NCBI RefSeq assembly: GCF_014397785.1
Contig: NZ_VZQQ01000014.1
Coordinates: 62,001-126,000, forward strand
Direction of reading: 5' to 3'
Length of the DNA: 64,000 nt
DNA from: Paraburkholderia podalyriae
GTDB lineage: Bacteria > Pseudomonadota > Gammaproteobacteria > Burkholderiales > Burkholderiaceae
The position numbers were made by a program, and so were the translations under genes. Positions within the stretch are counted from its first letter, which is position 1. The number at the start of each line of letters is the position of its first letter. Below, in pieces: positions 27,744 to 35,551 of this stretch. The notes beneath the pieces are model-generated. The model saw only the letters and a program-made list of their open reading frames with translations, searched no databases and was not told the origin of the DNA.

Positions 27744-28345
27744 TTGAAGGCCTTTGATTCGGTTTGAGAGGGCCTCAATGCTGGCACCCATCGCACGTGA
27801 CACTGCGACGCGTTTTCCAACTTCAGCAACCCATACTGCAAACCGAAACAGTTGCGCTCGACGGGCTGAACGTGGCACGCGCGTGTGCGTGCGCGCGCCC
27901 GCGCTCCGTGTCGGAAAACTCCGGTCAATTTCGCTGCTTCGATACACACGCATATGCCCGAGTGCCTTTACCCGCAAGGGTTTCGGAGGTCTGCGCAGTG
28001 GATAAAAATGCGCGAAATATCGTGCAGTTCACGTGGGTGAAAAGTGCGCCCGAATTGCCGCCCATCCGAGTCCGCCGTGACGCTCTGCGCAAAGCTCGGT
28101 TTGCAAAGTCCATTTTTGGGCTTTGCTTTAAAGTCATGGGGTTAATCCGATTAACACCCTTGGTAATTTGGAATGACGGGGATGAACGCCGTGACTCCCC
28201 GCGATGCTACCCCGACGTGTCGCTTGCGCATTGCAAGGGTGGACGACTCACCACCCGTTAGGCCGGGCGGCGGGTGACTTCGGTGTGTAGTGAGAGCATT
28301 TGGTAGTTGCTCCGTTGAAAAAGCCGCCTTGCGGCGGCTTCTTTG
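27744..28345. other. Gap with a palindromic site between element operons
   Basis: About 600 bp with no firm gene. A short minus-strand frame at 27925-28137 lacks family similarity. At 28141-28155 lies GTTAATCCGATTAAC, two perfect 7-bp arms around one base, a repressor-type palindrome. The stretch should hold the promoter for the 27743-26073 operon. Confidence 0.45.
28316..28343 (-). terminator. Rho-independent terminator after the lipoprotein gene
   Basis: On the minus strand, arms AAGCCGCC and GGCGGCTT with a GCAA loop are followed by TTTTT. It starts 2 bp past the lipoprotein stop codon and closes the long leftward operon. Confidence 0.82.
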
Positions 28346-28744
28346 TTAGTCGGCGGAAGGCTGTAACTTCACGTACTCGTCGTTCACGTCTATCCGATAG
28401 ATCGTGAACTTACTTGGAACTGTCACAGCCACCGTGGCGACCTGACCAGCTATCTTCGTCGTCAACAGGTGTTCCCCAGCCGGTAGGTAGAGCCTCAACG
28501 CCTCGCTGGTGGCCAGCTCGGCCGTTAGCTCTCCGTCGACAAACACATCCAGCCGCGTACCAGCGGCAAATAAAGCACCCGCGTTGCGCACCAGCGTGAT
28601 CGACTGGCTTCCAGCCACTGGGGTTGTGTGGGTCGTCGTGTGGATGTGCTCCGCTGGTGTGGCTTTCGCCTGGTTGAGCGGCACGAGACTGGTTGTGCAG
28701 CCGGCGAGCGCCGCGGTGATTAAAGCGATGAGGATGCGGCTCAT
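28346..28744 (-). CDS. Small lipoprotein of the element
   Basis: 132 residues with a short signal peptide and lipobox LAGC (Cys16). The mature part contains TRLDVFVDGELTAEL and LYLPAGEHLLTTK, the beta-strand pattern of PEGA-like surface repeats. It is exported and lipid-anchored. It is unlike the short Pro-rich Rz1 spanin, so I do not call it a lysis gene. It could be a lysogenic-conversion factor. Confidence 0.6.
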   Translation of the reverse strand: MSRILIALITAALAGCTTSLVPLNQAKATPAEHIHTTTHTTPVAGSQSITLVRNAGALFAAGTRLDVFVDGELTAELATSEALRLYLPAGEHLLTTKIAGQVATVAVTVPSKFTIYRIDVNDEYVKLQPSAD

Positions 28745-28795
28745 GGACTACTCCGTCTGTCAATTGAAAGGTTGCAAGTATGCCGCAGCCCGACA

Positions 28796-29122
28796 TCAGT
28801 CGTTGAGGAAGATGTGACCGTCTTCCTCATAGAATCCGTTGTGGCGAAAAGCGACGCTCCAAAGGGTGCACTCGATGGCGTCGAGCCGATTGAAGACAGT
28901 CGGCTCAATTTTGAGCACACGGTCGAAGCATCCGACGTTACGTCCGGTGCGCCGCCCGCCGTGGGGATGCGCACCGTACCCTGCCCCTGCAAGTGGGTAA
29001 CGAAACGTTATACCCCTCCGTCGAGCGGCACTAAGGAGTTGGAGCGTGACGTGTACCGCCTTGTCATGCGCGCGAAGCTGCCCGCTGCCACCCCTGCTTT
29101 CTACGCTGGCGCGTCCGAGCAT
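28796..29122 (-). CDS. Hypothetical small protein
   Basis: 108 residues. The ATG at 29122 lies inside the 3' end of the upstream metalloprotease-like gene and is preceded by GGATG. The C-terminal third (NRLDAIECTLWSVAFRHNGFYEEDGH) looks like a genuine protein, while the Arg/Gly-rich first part is less convincing. The true start may be internal. No family recognised. Confidence 0.4.
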   Translation of the reverse strand: MLGRASVESRGGSGQLRAHDKAVHVTLQLLSAARRRGITFRYPLAGAGYGAHPHGGRRTGRNVGCFDRVLKIEPTVFNRLDAIECTLWSVAFRHNGFYEEDGHIFLND

Positions 29123-29631
29123 TCATCCAGCATCTGCGCCTCTTGCTCAATCTCGGACCAATGCTCTCGCAGCATCGCAATCATCCGCTTGCACATATGC
29201 CACGAAACATGGCCCCCTATAAGGTCGCGGTCTGATCCGGAAATCTCGCCTTCGTCTTCAAAGTTGACGAAATTGAAAAGCCCGTCGGCGGCATCGCCGT
29301 TTACATCGTTCGCCATGCACTCGGCAGCAACACCAGCAAGGCCGACAAACACGCGCCATTTGGTCGATTTCTTTGGCCGAACGCGCACGGGAAGGTGCGA
29401 CCAATCAATCTGGCCAGGTGTCGCCACGATGCTGCATACACCGCGCCATGCTTTCTCTTCGCGGTTGCCCGAGGTATTGCGCCAGACGTACGCATGACCA
29501 ATCCCGCCAAATCGGCGAAGGATCACGAGATGCGCAGCTTCATGGATAGTTGCCATGCGCTTCTCACGCCCTTCAATCGCATCCAAAATGTCAATCAAGA
29601 GCATATCGCCCCTTGAGTTGGTGGCAGTCAT
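29101..29631 (-). CDS. M41-like zinc metalloprotease-motif protein
   Basis: 176 residues. The motif TIHEAAHLVILRR at about 28-40 gives HExxH (His30, Glu31, His34), like FtsH/M41 peptidases (HEAGH) but with no AAA ATPase domain. A later VFVGLAGVAAECM block with Glu and Asp residues resembles the M41 helix that carries the third ligand. Standalone proteins of this kind occur in phages and islands. The substrate is unknown. Confidence 0.6.
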   Translation of the reverse strand: MTATNSRGDMLLIDILDAIEGREKRMATIHEAAHLVILRRFGGIGHAYVWRNTSGNREEKAWRGVCSIVATPGQIDWSHLPVRVRPKKSTKWRVFVGLAGVAAECMANDVNGDAADGLFNFVNFEDEGEISGSDRDLIGGHVSWHMCKRMIAMLREHWSEIEQEAQMLDECSDAPA

Positions 29632-29889
29632 CCAGCACGCATCGAAAATTATTTGAAGCGCCGCTCACGGCGGCAAGGTCATCGACACGACGACGCCGTG
29701 TAATTGCTGTATGTGCGGCAATCCCCGGCGGTTCTTCGGCGAGCGCACGATTGTTGAGCGCCGTATGCACACGGCGCATTCACAGACGATTGCGGCACGG
29801 GCAAAGGCTCAGTGCGGGCGCGCACGCGTTACGGGTATAAAAACTCGCATATCCGGGGCCCGCGCCAGCCTCACGGCCTTGCCGATTGG

Positions 29890-30336
29890 CTACTCGTCGC
29901 GGTCTGCAGTTGGGTCCAACCCCAAGCGGAGCGCGATTTCATGCCGACCCTCGGGCGTCAGTTGCGGCCACTCGATTGAACGTGGGCCGCGCTGCACGAT
30001 CCAACCAGCGGTAAGGGCGTCGTCCGCCGCGCACCACTTCGCCCCGACTTCATCCCGAACGAGCCAGCCCATGCTTTCGAGCAGCGCGAACAAGTGAGTG
30101 CGACGCACACCGAGACCTTGCGCGGTCGCGGTCACGGACAGATAACCGGCGAACTTCTCGCGCTCGGCGCGGGCCGCTTCCTCGCGAGATTGGCGGATTT
30201 CCTCGTCGCGACGCTCACCACGGGCGACGACTGCGGCCACGAATTCGGGGCTCGACAGCGGCGATCCCGCGCGCTTTGCCAAATACAACCAGCGGGCCGC
30301 GCGGGCTTCTGCGCGGCTCTTCGTACGAGTCTTCAT
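29890..30336 (-). CDS. KilAC/antirepressor C-terminal-like DNA-binding protein
   Basis: 148 residues. A charged N-terminal half (probable coiled coil) is followed by VTATAQGLGVRRTHLFALLE, SMGWLV and WPQLTPEGRHEI, the pattern of the phage antirepressor KilAC domain. The usual BRO/ANT N-terminal domain is absent. It sits at the end of the replication-type operon. A 258-bp gap with no clear gene separates it from the metalloprotease-like gene. Confidence 0.6.
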   Translation of the reverse strand: MKTRTKSRAEARAARWLYLAKRAGSPLSSPEFVAAVVARGERRDEEIRQSREEAARAEREKFAGYLSVTATAQGLGVRRTHLFALLESMGWLVRDEVGAKWCAADDALTAGWIVQRGPRSIEWPQLTPEGRHEIALRLGLDPTADRDE

Positions 30337-30512
30337 TTCGTCACCTTGAGCACGGCGACGCGGGCCGCATGATTCGCTTGCAGACGGGCCTGCACATCGC
30401 CCGGCGCAGGACGATACACGCGGTCACGTGCCGCGACGGCGTGGCGCAGCACGCGGCCACGGGCGAGCGGGGCCATCGTTGCGACGGCAGATGCTGCGAT
30501 TTTCTTGTTCAT
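30333..30512 (-). CDS. Small basic hypothetical protein
   Basis: 59 residues (MNKKIAASAVATMAPL start), very basic and Ala/Arg-rich. It overlaps both neighbours by ATGA (30509-30512 and 30333-30336), which is the main support for its reality. No family recognised. Confidence 0.5.
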   Translation of the reverse strand: MNKKIAASAVATMAPLARGRVLRHAVAARDRVYRPAPGDVQARLQANHAARVAVLKVTK

Positions 30513-31144
30513 GAGATTTCTTCGTCCTTGCATCGTGCGTGAAGCGGCGAAGGCTGTCTCGGGACAGGTGCGCCGCCCCGGTCTTCATCGTCGTTATCGT
30601 CCGCCGCGCCGCCGAACAAGCCTCTGAAAACCTCGTCGCAAGCGCGCTTTCCATGAGGCGTGTCGAGAAATTCGGCGACCACGCGGTGCAGCGCATTGAA
30701 GATCGGGCTGTCTTTGAAATCCTCTTTGCGGCGCTCGGCAGAGCCCTCTAGGCCATGCGTGAACGCCAGCGCGACGAAGCCGCGCTCGCCGTCAATCTCG
30801 CGACGTTGCGCCGGATTGATGTTGAGCACATCGCAACGCTCTTCAAAGGTGAGCGCCGCATCAATACACGGCGCGGCGTCGTTGAGCGCGTTGCCGTACG
30901 CGAGCAACGCGGCGTTTAACTGGTCGAGACGCTTCGCAATCGAATGTTCGGTCTGTTCCAGTGTGTACAGGCTCCGGCTATAGACAAATCCCGGCGTGCG
31001 CTTCAGCAACTCGGCCTCGCGCCGTGCTTCGTTGCGCGCATGACAGAGCGACTCCAGCGCCTCACAGGCCTTCGAGCAGTAGCGGCGCATGCGCGCGACA
31101 AAGTTGAATGCGACCGCCTTCGATTCTTGATGTTGTATGTACAT
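30509..31144 (-). CDS. Hypothetical element protein
   Basis: 211 residues, acidic C-terminus (DDNDDEDRGG), helical in the middle. No known domain recognised. It is first in a run of four-base-overlapping genes. The 166 bp upstream of it hold a palindrome that may control it. Confidence 0.5.
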   Translation of the reverse strand: MYIQHQESKAVAFNFVARMRRYCSKACEALESLCHARNEARREAELLKRTPGFVYSRSLYTLEQTEHSIAKRLDQLNAALLAYGNALNDAAPCIDAALTFEERCDVLNINPAQRREIDGERGFVALAFTHGLEGSAERRKEDFKDSPIFNALHRVVAEFLDTPHGKRACDEVFRGLFGGAADDNDDEDRGGAPVPRQPSPLHARCKDEEIS

Positions 31145-31165
31145 GTTTTTCCTAATCGAGTGAGC

Positions 31166-31178
31166 TTAGTTCTACTAA
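31166..31178. promoter_or_regulatory. Short palindrome upstream of the 211-residue gene
   Basis: TTAGT-TCT-ACTAA, 5-bp perfect arms in an AT-rich patch 22-34 bp before the start codon at 31144. Operator function is a guess. Confidence 0.3.
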
Positions 31179-31310
31179 ATCGGTGAATTAACCTGCACCC
31201 CTTTAAAACGACTTCTACGGGCCTCAATGGCCTTGACGCCACATCCCGATTGCCCCGTCCATTCCAGGCGAGCCAGCGCACGATTTCGTGCGGCTCCGCC
31301 GATTCTCAGA

Positions 31311-32048
31311 CTAGGACTGCGTGCCGGTCACGTTAAAGACCGCCTGACGAGCGATGTTCAGCTTGTTCAGCGGAGCCTTGCCCGTCGCCCTCTCGTCGGC
31401 GATGATGCGGTGTGCCCAGTTGAGATTCCCTCCCTTAGATACGTTCTTGATGACTTCGGACGCGCTCAACTCATCAAGGCGTTGGCGTCCGTACTCGCGC
31501 CTCGATTCGGCAGCACTCGGGGCCGGAAGCATGGGCACGCGCGGCGGAACGGGCTGAATGTCGCCGCCCTTGTGCAGGGCGTTCAGCGCAGCTTCGAAGC
31601 GCGGTTTGAGTGCGGCAAATGACTGCGAGATCATGTCGAATTCGCCTATGCGCGCCGCCGCCCAGAAAACGGCAGCGTTCGACCACTGGTCTTTGCCATG
31701 CTGGCGGGCACGCATCTGCTCGATGGCTTCGTGCAGCGCCGCATTCACGTCGAGAGAAGGCGCGCATAGGTCGAGGAACTCGCCCCACGTCGGCGGCCAC
31801 TTCAGGCGTTCGGCACCGGCCAAACCGCGTTTCACATCGACGAACTTCAAGCCGTTGGCGCGAATCTTTTCCGCCCAAATCGCTTTCATGTTCTCGACAC
31901 CGGTGTCTTTGCCGTCGATAACGTGACCGCTGCGGAAGCCGTCGAGCAGTTTGTTACCGAACATGCCGTGCAGTTGACCGAAGAGCCAGTCCATCGGGTT
32001 AGTCAATGCGCTGGAAGTCTGCGTCGATTGTGAAGGGTTCGTTGTCAT
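31311..32048 (-). CDS. Phage replication protein P-like
   Basis: 245 residues. The N-terminal half, NPMDWLFGQLHGMFGNK, then MKAIWAEKI and RLKWPPTWGEFLDLC, follows the lambda P family pattern (helicase loader). It lies directly after, and overlaps by 50 bp, an O-like gene, the usual O-P order. It probably recruits the host DnaB helicase to the element's origin. The C-terminal tail is low in similarity. Confidence 0.7.
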   Translation of the reverse strand: MTTNPSQSTQTSSALTNPMDWLFGQLHGMFGNKLLDGFRSGHVIDGKDTGVENMKAIWAEKIRANGLKFVDVKRGLAGAERLKWPPTWGEFLDLCAPSLDVNAALHEAIEQMRARQHGKDQWSNAAVFWAAARIGEFDMISQSFAALKPRFEAALNALHKGGDIQPVPPRVPMLPAPSAAESRREYGRQRLDELSASEVIKNVSKGGNLNWAHRIIADERATGKAPLNKLNIARQAVFNVTGTQS

Positions 32049-32961
32049 ATTTCAGGGTTCCGAGTCCGATAGAGTTCGCTGCTGCTGCGCGGGAAGCGTC
32101 GCGGGATGACATGTTGCGAGTCGGTGTCTGTACAGGTGCAGCGCGCGCATTCTTCGCGACGTACTCTGCCTTGAAGCCAAGCCATCCGGACTCAGCGACG
32201 GTCTGAACGGCCTGCGCGGCAGTCATTCCCGCCTTGGCCGCTTCGCGCTTGGTAGCAGTCCATGCCGTCAGAGTGAGCTGGGAGCCCTTCCGCGTGCGCA
32301 CCGCCAGCCAGTCAATCGCGTGCTGGCGGTCCACGCCTTCTGCGACAAGCTCATCGACACCAACGAACGCTTTACGAACATCGTCGCCCTTGGGCGACTT
32401 CGCTTTGCGCGTCTTTAACGGTTCCTTGATGGTTAACTGATGGTTCATGGTGGTTAGGGTGTCACCTATGCGACCCGTCTCGCGCATGGGTGCTACCCCT
32501 CCCGCGCACCCCTGCGACCCGTCCCGCGCATCCATGCTAGGGGTCGCATCTGCGCTAGGGGTGTCATCCATGCAAGCCGTCTCGCCGATAGGCAAGAGCG
32601 AACTTTCGTCGGCGGACAGACGCCATCGATACGCGGCGGAACGCTCCAAGTGCTGCACAATCGTGGCGAGCACCGGAAGCTTGCTCAGTTTCGTGACGTC
32701 GAGGCGATACTGACGCGTCGTGCCCGGCGCGCCACCGAAGAGGTTGCCGACGACCGCGACATAACCACAGTCAATCAGACCGTGAAGAACGCGGCGCGCT
32801 TGGCTCTCGCTCACCCGCATCTTTGCGGCGAGCAACGCTATGGACGGGTACAAGCTGCTCCCGTCGTCGGCGCACCAGTCCGCAAGAAACAGCATGCAAA
32901 TCAGGTCACTACCGCCGCCAGGAAAGCGCTCGGAGACAAGGTTCATCACGCGAATGCTCAC
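31999..32961 (-). CDS. Phage replication protein O-like, HTH initiator
   Basis: 320 residues. The N-terminal ~90 residues form a winged helix-turn-helix (SLYPSIALLAAKMRVSESQARRVL), typical of O-type initiators and HTH_36 proteins. The middle is a low-complexity linker (residues ~130-170) where the origin might lie within the gene, as in lambda. It overlaps the P-like gene. The origin itself could not be identified. Confidence 0.65.
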   Translation of the reverse strand: MSIRVMNLVSERFPGGGSDLICMLFLADWCADDGSSLYPSIALLAAKMRVSESQARRVLHGLIDCGYVAVVGNLFGGAPGTTRQYRLDVTKLSKLPVLATIVQHLERSAAYRWRLSADESSLLPIGETACMDDTPSADATPSMDARDGSQGCAGGVAPMRETGRIGDTLTTMNHQLTIKEPLKTRKAKSPKGDDVRKAFVGVDELVAEGVDRQHAIDWLAVRTRKGSQLTLTAWTATKREAAKAGMTAAQAVQTVAESGWLGFKAEYVAKNARAAPVQTPTRNMSSRDASRAAAANSIGLGTLKYDNEPFTIDADFQRID

Positions 32962-33233
32962 GGCGTGCCCCCCTTCGACAAACGCGCCGCTGCTATGGCT
33001 TCGTCGTCGGAAGCGAGCCCGTACAAGGCGACGCCGTGATGCGTGAAGCCGTCCGAATCGACTGCCGTCACGCGCGAGGACGTGATTACGTACCCACGGG
33101 AGATCAATTCCTTGACCCGCATCGCAGGATGGCTGATGCCGCGCGCACGCAAGGCGTAGGTCGATTGCGGGCCGCCACGCAGGGCTTCAAGAATGCGGGT
33201 GCGCTGCGCTTGCGTGCTCAAATTCGCGGCCAT
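32958..33233 (-). CDS. Small winged-helix protein
   Basis: 91 residues from the ATG at 33233, which overlaps the upstream TAA (TAATG). TRILEALRGGPQSTYALRARGISHPAMRVKEL fits a winged HTH. It overlaps the O-like gene by ATGA. Probably an element regulator or accessory replication protein. Confidence 0.55.
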   Translation of the reverse strand: MAANLSTQAQRTRILEALRGGPQSTYALRARGISHPAMRVKELISRGYVITSSRVTAVDSDGFTHHGVALYGLASDDEAIAAARLSKGGTP

Positions 33234-33442
33234 TATTGGCTCCGCGCGAGTTGTTCCAGTGCATCGGCAGGCCACATCAAGCGGCCATTCGGCATCTTCA
33301 CCGGGCGCACGCAGAAGTACGCGCCGGTCTGGCAGTAGCGTTTGCGGATGCTTTGCGGACGAAGCTTGAGTTCGGCAGCAAATTCTTCGGTCGAGAGATG
33401 AAGGCGGTTTTTTGCGGCCGCCGCAAGTTGGTTTGTAGTCAT
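33233..33442 (-). CDS. Small helix-turn-helix, excisionase-like protein
   Basis: 69 residues from the ATG at 33442; a GTG at 33454 is a weaker alternative. STEEFAAELKLRPQSIRKRY is a helix-turn-helix, followed by a strand-turn (GRLMWPADALEQL) as in MerR-like excisionases and Cro-type proteins. It heads the O-P operon. Confidence 0.55.
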   Translation of the reverse strand: MTTNQLAAAAKNRLHLSTEEFAAELKLRPQSIRKRYCQTGAYFCVRPVKMPNGRLMWPADALEQLARSQ

Positions 33443-33445
33443 TTT

Positions 33446-33495
33446 CAGTATCACCGTTTCGCCGCGTTTAACGGCGTTGAGTTAAGGTGACACTG
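33446..33495. promoter_or_regulatory. Spaced inverted repeat upstream of the O-P operon
   Basis: CAGTATCACC (33446-33455) and GGTGACACTG (33486-33495) are inverted copies with one mismatch, 30 bp apart, in the 94-bp gap before the operon. They are likely half-sites for an element regulator. Confidence 0.4.
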
Positions 33496-33536
33496 ATTTT
33501 TTAGCGCAGCTTCGCTTTCCCCGATAGGTGCGGCGC

Positions 33537-34364
33537 TTACCGTCGGCTATTGACGTTTAGCGACGCTTTTCGACGCCGACGCAAACGCGCGTCTAGCCCG
33601 TCCTTCGTCAGGCCGACTACTTTTCCCTTCTCATTTGTGTAGAGGAGCGCGCCGTCTTTGACCGTGCCTGCGAATGGCAGAACCTCGTTTAGTGCCATAC
33701 TCCGAAGGACCACGAACACGTCTGGCGTCTTATCGTTTCCGGCCTTCTCTATTGCCTTTTCGATAGCAGTGTCGAGGGTGTTCCAGCGGATCTTAAGCCT
33801 GTGCCGTATCGTTGAGTTGGTCGTCTTCTCGGTGACGTTTACGGGCGCAGGCGGCGCGCTCGCGGATGCGTACACCGAGTCGGCTTGTTCGCCTTGTTCG
33901 GTTTGCTGTCGCTCTCCCGCCGTCTTTCGCCGCCTTTCGCGCGCGGCGCGCAACTCAACCTGCCATTCGGACGGAACGCCTGGACCATCAGCATCCTGTT
34001 CAAATCGAACGTCCGCACCACGCAACAAGCGGGCTAGGTCGGTTTCAGGTAATTCACGCCGCCCGATGACCCATTGCGCGAGGTCTGCGAACAACACGAC
34101 AGCATCGTGAGCAATCGCGACCTCAAGAACGTCCGACATTTCGTTGGCAAGGGCATCAATGACTTCATCGCTGCGTTTCTTTTTATCTCCGTCGCCTCGA
34201 TAGGCGCACACCATAAGGTCGTACGCATCAGGCGAGTACGCAGAAGGAAAAAGTGGTTGTTGTTTGCGCGACGGCGAGCGACTGGACGCGTCAAGTTTTC
34301 CGCCCAGGTCGCATACCGAAATGCCGGTGTCATACGGGCCTAAACCTACCGTTATTGGTTTCAT
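33537..34364 (-). CDS. Hypothetical element protein
   Basis: 275 residues. It begins MKPITVGLGPYDTGISV. The middle contains an Arg/Gln-rich segment (ERRRKTAGERQQTEQGEQ) that looks like a linker. The C-terminal ~90 residues (DTAIEKAIEKAG, then DVFVVLRSMAL) may be a separate domain. No family recognised. Confidence 0.5.
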   Translation of the reverse strand: MKPITVGLGPYDTGISVCDLGGKLDASSRSPSRKQQPLFPSAYSPDAYDLMVCAYRGDGDKKKRSDEVIDALANEMSDVLEVAIAHDAVVLFADLAQWVIGRRELPETDLARLLRGADVRFEQDADGPGVPSEWQVELRAARERRRKTAGERQQTEQGEQADSVYASASAPPAPVNVTEKTTNSTIRHRLKIRWNTLDTAIEKAIEKAGNDKTPDVFVVLRSMALNEVLPFAGTVKDGALLYTNEKGKVVGLTKDGLDARLRRRRKASLNVNSRR

Positions 34365-34463
34365 AGCGCTCCCCGCGCTTCATCGAATAAGACAGTCAGG
34401 CTGGGCCAGTGCGGCGAGGTTTCCCGCACGTTCGGGAGCTACCCTAGCCCGGCAAACCGGCTA

Positions 34464-34817
34464 TCAGGCCGTGCCTGTGATGTCACGTTCGGTTGCAGCA
34501 CGGCGAAGCTCGGCCAAGCCAGCGTGCATTTCGTTTTGCACGGTGCTGTCTTCCAGCGTTTGAATAATCGCATCGAAAATCCCCGCCGAGGTGGAGTCAA
34601 ACGGGTCGCCCATTCCATCGACGGCGCTAGCGCGGGCCGAACCGCCACGCGCGACAGACGCGGCGATGTGAATCTGCTGTTCGAGAACCTTGAATCGACT
34701 GCAAACCCACCCTAAAAGCGCTTCATTCGACGCACCCCGAAGGCCAAGCGAATTCGCAAAGTCTGATAAATGGTCGGTACTTTCATGTTGCGCGGCACTA
34801 GAATTGATATCAGCCAT
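34464..34817 (-). CDS. Hypothetical element protein
   Basis: 117 residues, mildly acidic and helical (ASNEALLGWVCSRFKVLEQQIHIAASV). No domain recognised. It is separated from neighbours by about 100 bp on each side. Confidence 0.45.
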   Translation of the reverse strand: MADINSSAAQHESTDHLSDFANSLGLRGASNEALLGWVCSRFKVLEQQIHIAASVARGGSARASAVDGMGDPFDSTSAGIFDAIIQTLEDSTVQNEMHAGLAELRRAATERDITGTA

Positions 34818-34920
34818 GATTCAAGTTCCTTTAAAACTTGCTTTGTGGTTAGGCGGCGCGTGGTGTTCGCGCACTCGCGCCGCCGCTTTGCCTGAAGCCG
34901 TCACAGGCGGCGGTCATGCT

Positions 34921-35199
34921 CTATGCGGCCTCAAGACGCACCACAGCACGGCTTCCCGTGGCATCTGCATATCGGGACAGCGTGCGCATCGACGGCAAGG
35001 TGCGCCCGCTTTCCATGCGGGCGATGGTCGATTGCGTGGTATGCATCTTCTCGGCCAACTGCTCCTGCGTCAGTCCAGCCCTCACCCGCGCGGCGATAAG
35101 TTCGCGCGCAACGGCGAATTCCGGCGACTGCGCGTCGTATTCAGCTTTGGTCTTCGGGTCGGCCAGCAAGCGCTTTTTGAGGGCGGTAAGGTCAGTCAT
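34921..35199 (-). CDS. XRE-family antitoxin
   Basis: 92 residues with an XRE helix-turn-helix: RAGLTQEQLAEKMHTTQSTIARMESG near residues 39-64. It directly follows a RelE/HigB-like toxin gene (3-bp gap), so it is the likely antitoxin and autorepressor. It is a different pair from the chromosomal higBA locus at 18.6 kb. Confidence 0.85.
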   Translation of the reverse strand: MTDLTALKKRLLADPKTKAEYDAQSPEFAVARELIAARVRAGLTQEQLAEKMHTTQSTIARMESGRTLPSMRTLSRYADATGSRAVVRLEAA

Positions 35200-35202
35200 C
35201 GT

Positions 35203-35520
35203 TCAATCCTCCTTCATCCGGGTATAGGCCGTCTCAATGGCACGGCGCGGGGTCTTCTGCGTCTTCTTGACGAACACGTGCAGCACGGTCAAACGCTGCC
35301 CCGTCCGAGCGACGTATATTGCCCGCGCAATGCCGTCCCGCCCGGTCATGCGGATTTCCCACAGCTTTCCCTCCAACGGGCGCACGTGGGGCATCCCGAC
35401 GCGCTGCGGCCCAAACTCCGCCAGCATCTCCGCGATGTGGAGAAAGCGGGCTCGCATATCGGGCGGCAGCACCAGCAATTCGGCTTCGGCCTCGGGTATC
35501 AACTCGATATACCACGGCAT
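35203..35520 (-). CDS. RelE/HigB-like toxin (phage-derived Gp49-type)
   Basis: 105 residues. GPQRVGMPHVRPLEGKLWEIRM and GIARAIYVARTGQRLTVLHVFVKKTQKTP are the typical strands of Gp49/HigB2 toxins, with conserved basic residues. It is paired with the antitoxin gene downstream. Its place beside the integrase suggests a role in keeping the element. Confidence 0.85.
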   Translation of the reverse strand: MPWYIELIPEAEAELLVLPPDMRARFLHIAEMLAEFGPQRVGMPHVRPLEGKLWEIRMTGRDGIARAIYVARTGQRLTVLHVFVKKTQKTPRRAIETAYTRMKED

Positions 35521-35551
35521 CAGTTTATCTCTTTTTTGCTATGTTTGCAGA

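Noticed and set aside
28346..28744. Rz1-type spanin (lysis) gene
   Set aside because: It has a lipobox, but it is too long, not Pro-rich, not nested in an Rz gene, and no holin or endolysin is nearby.
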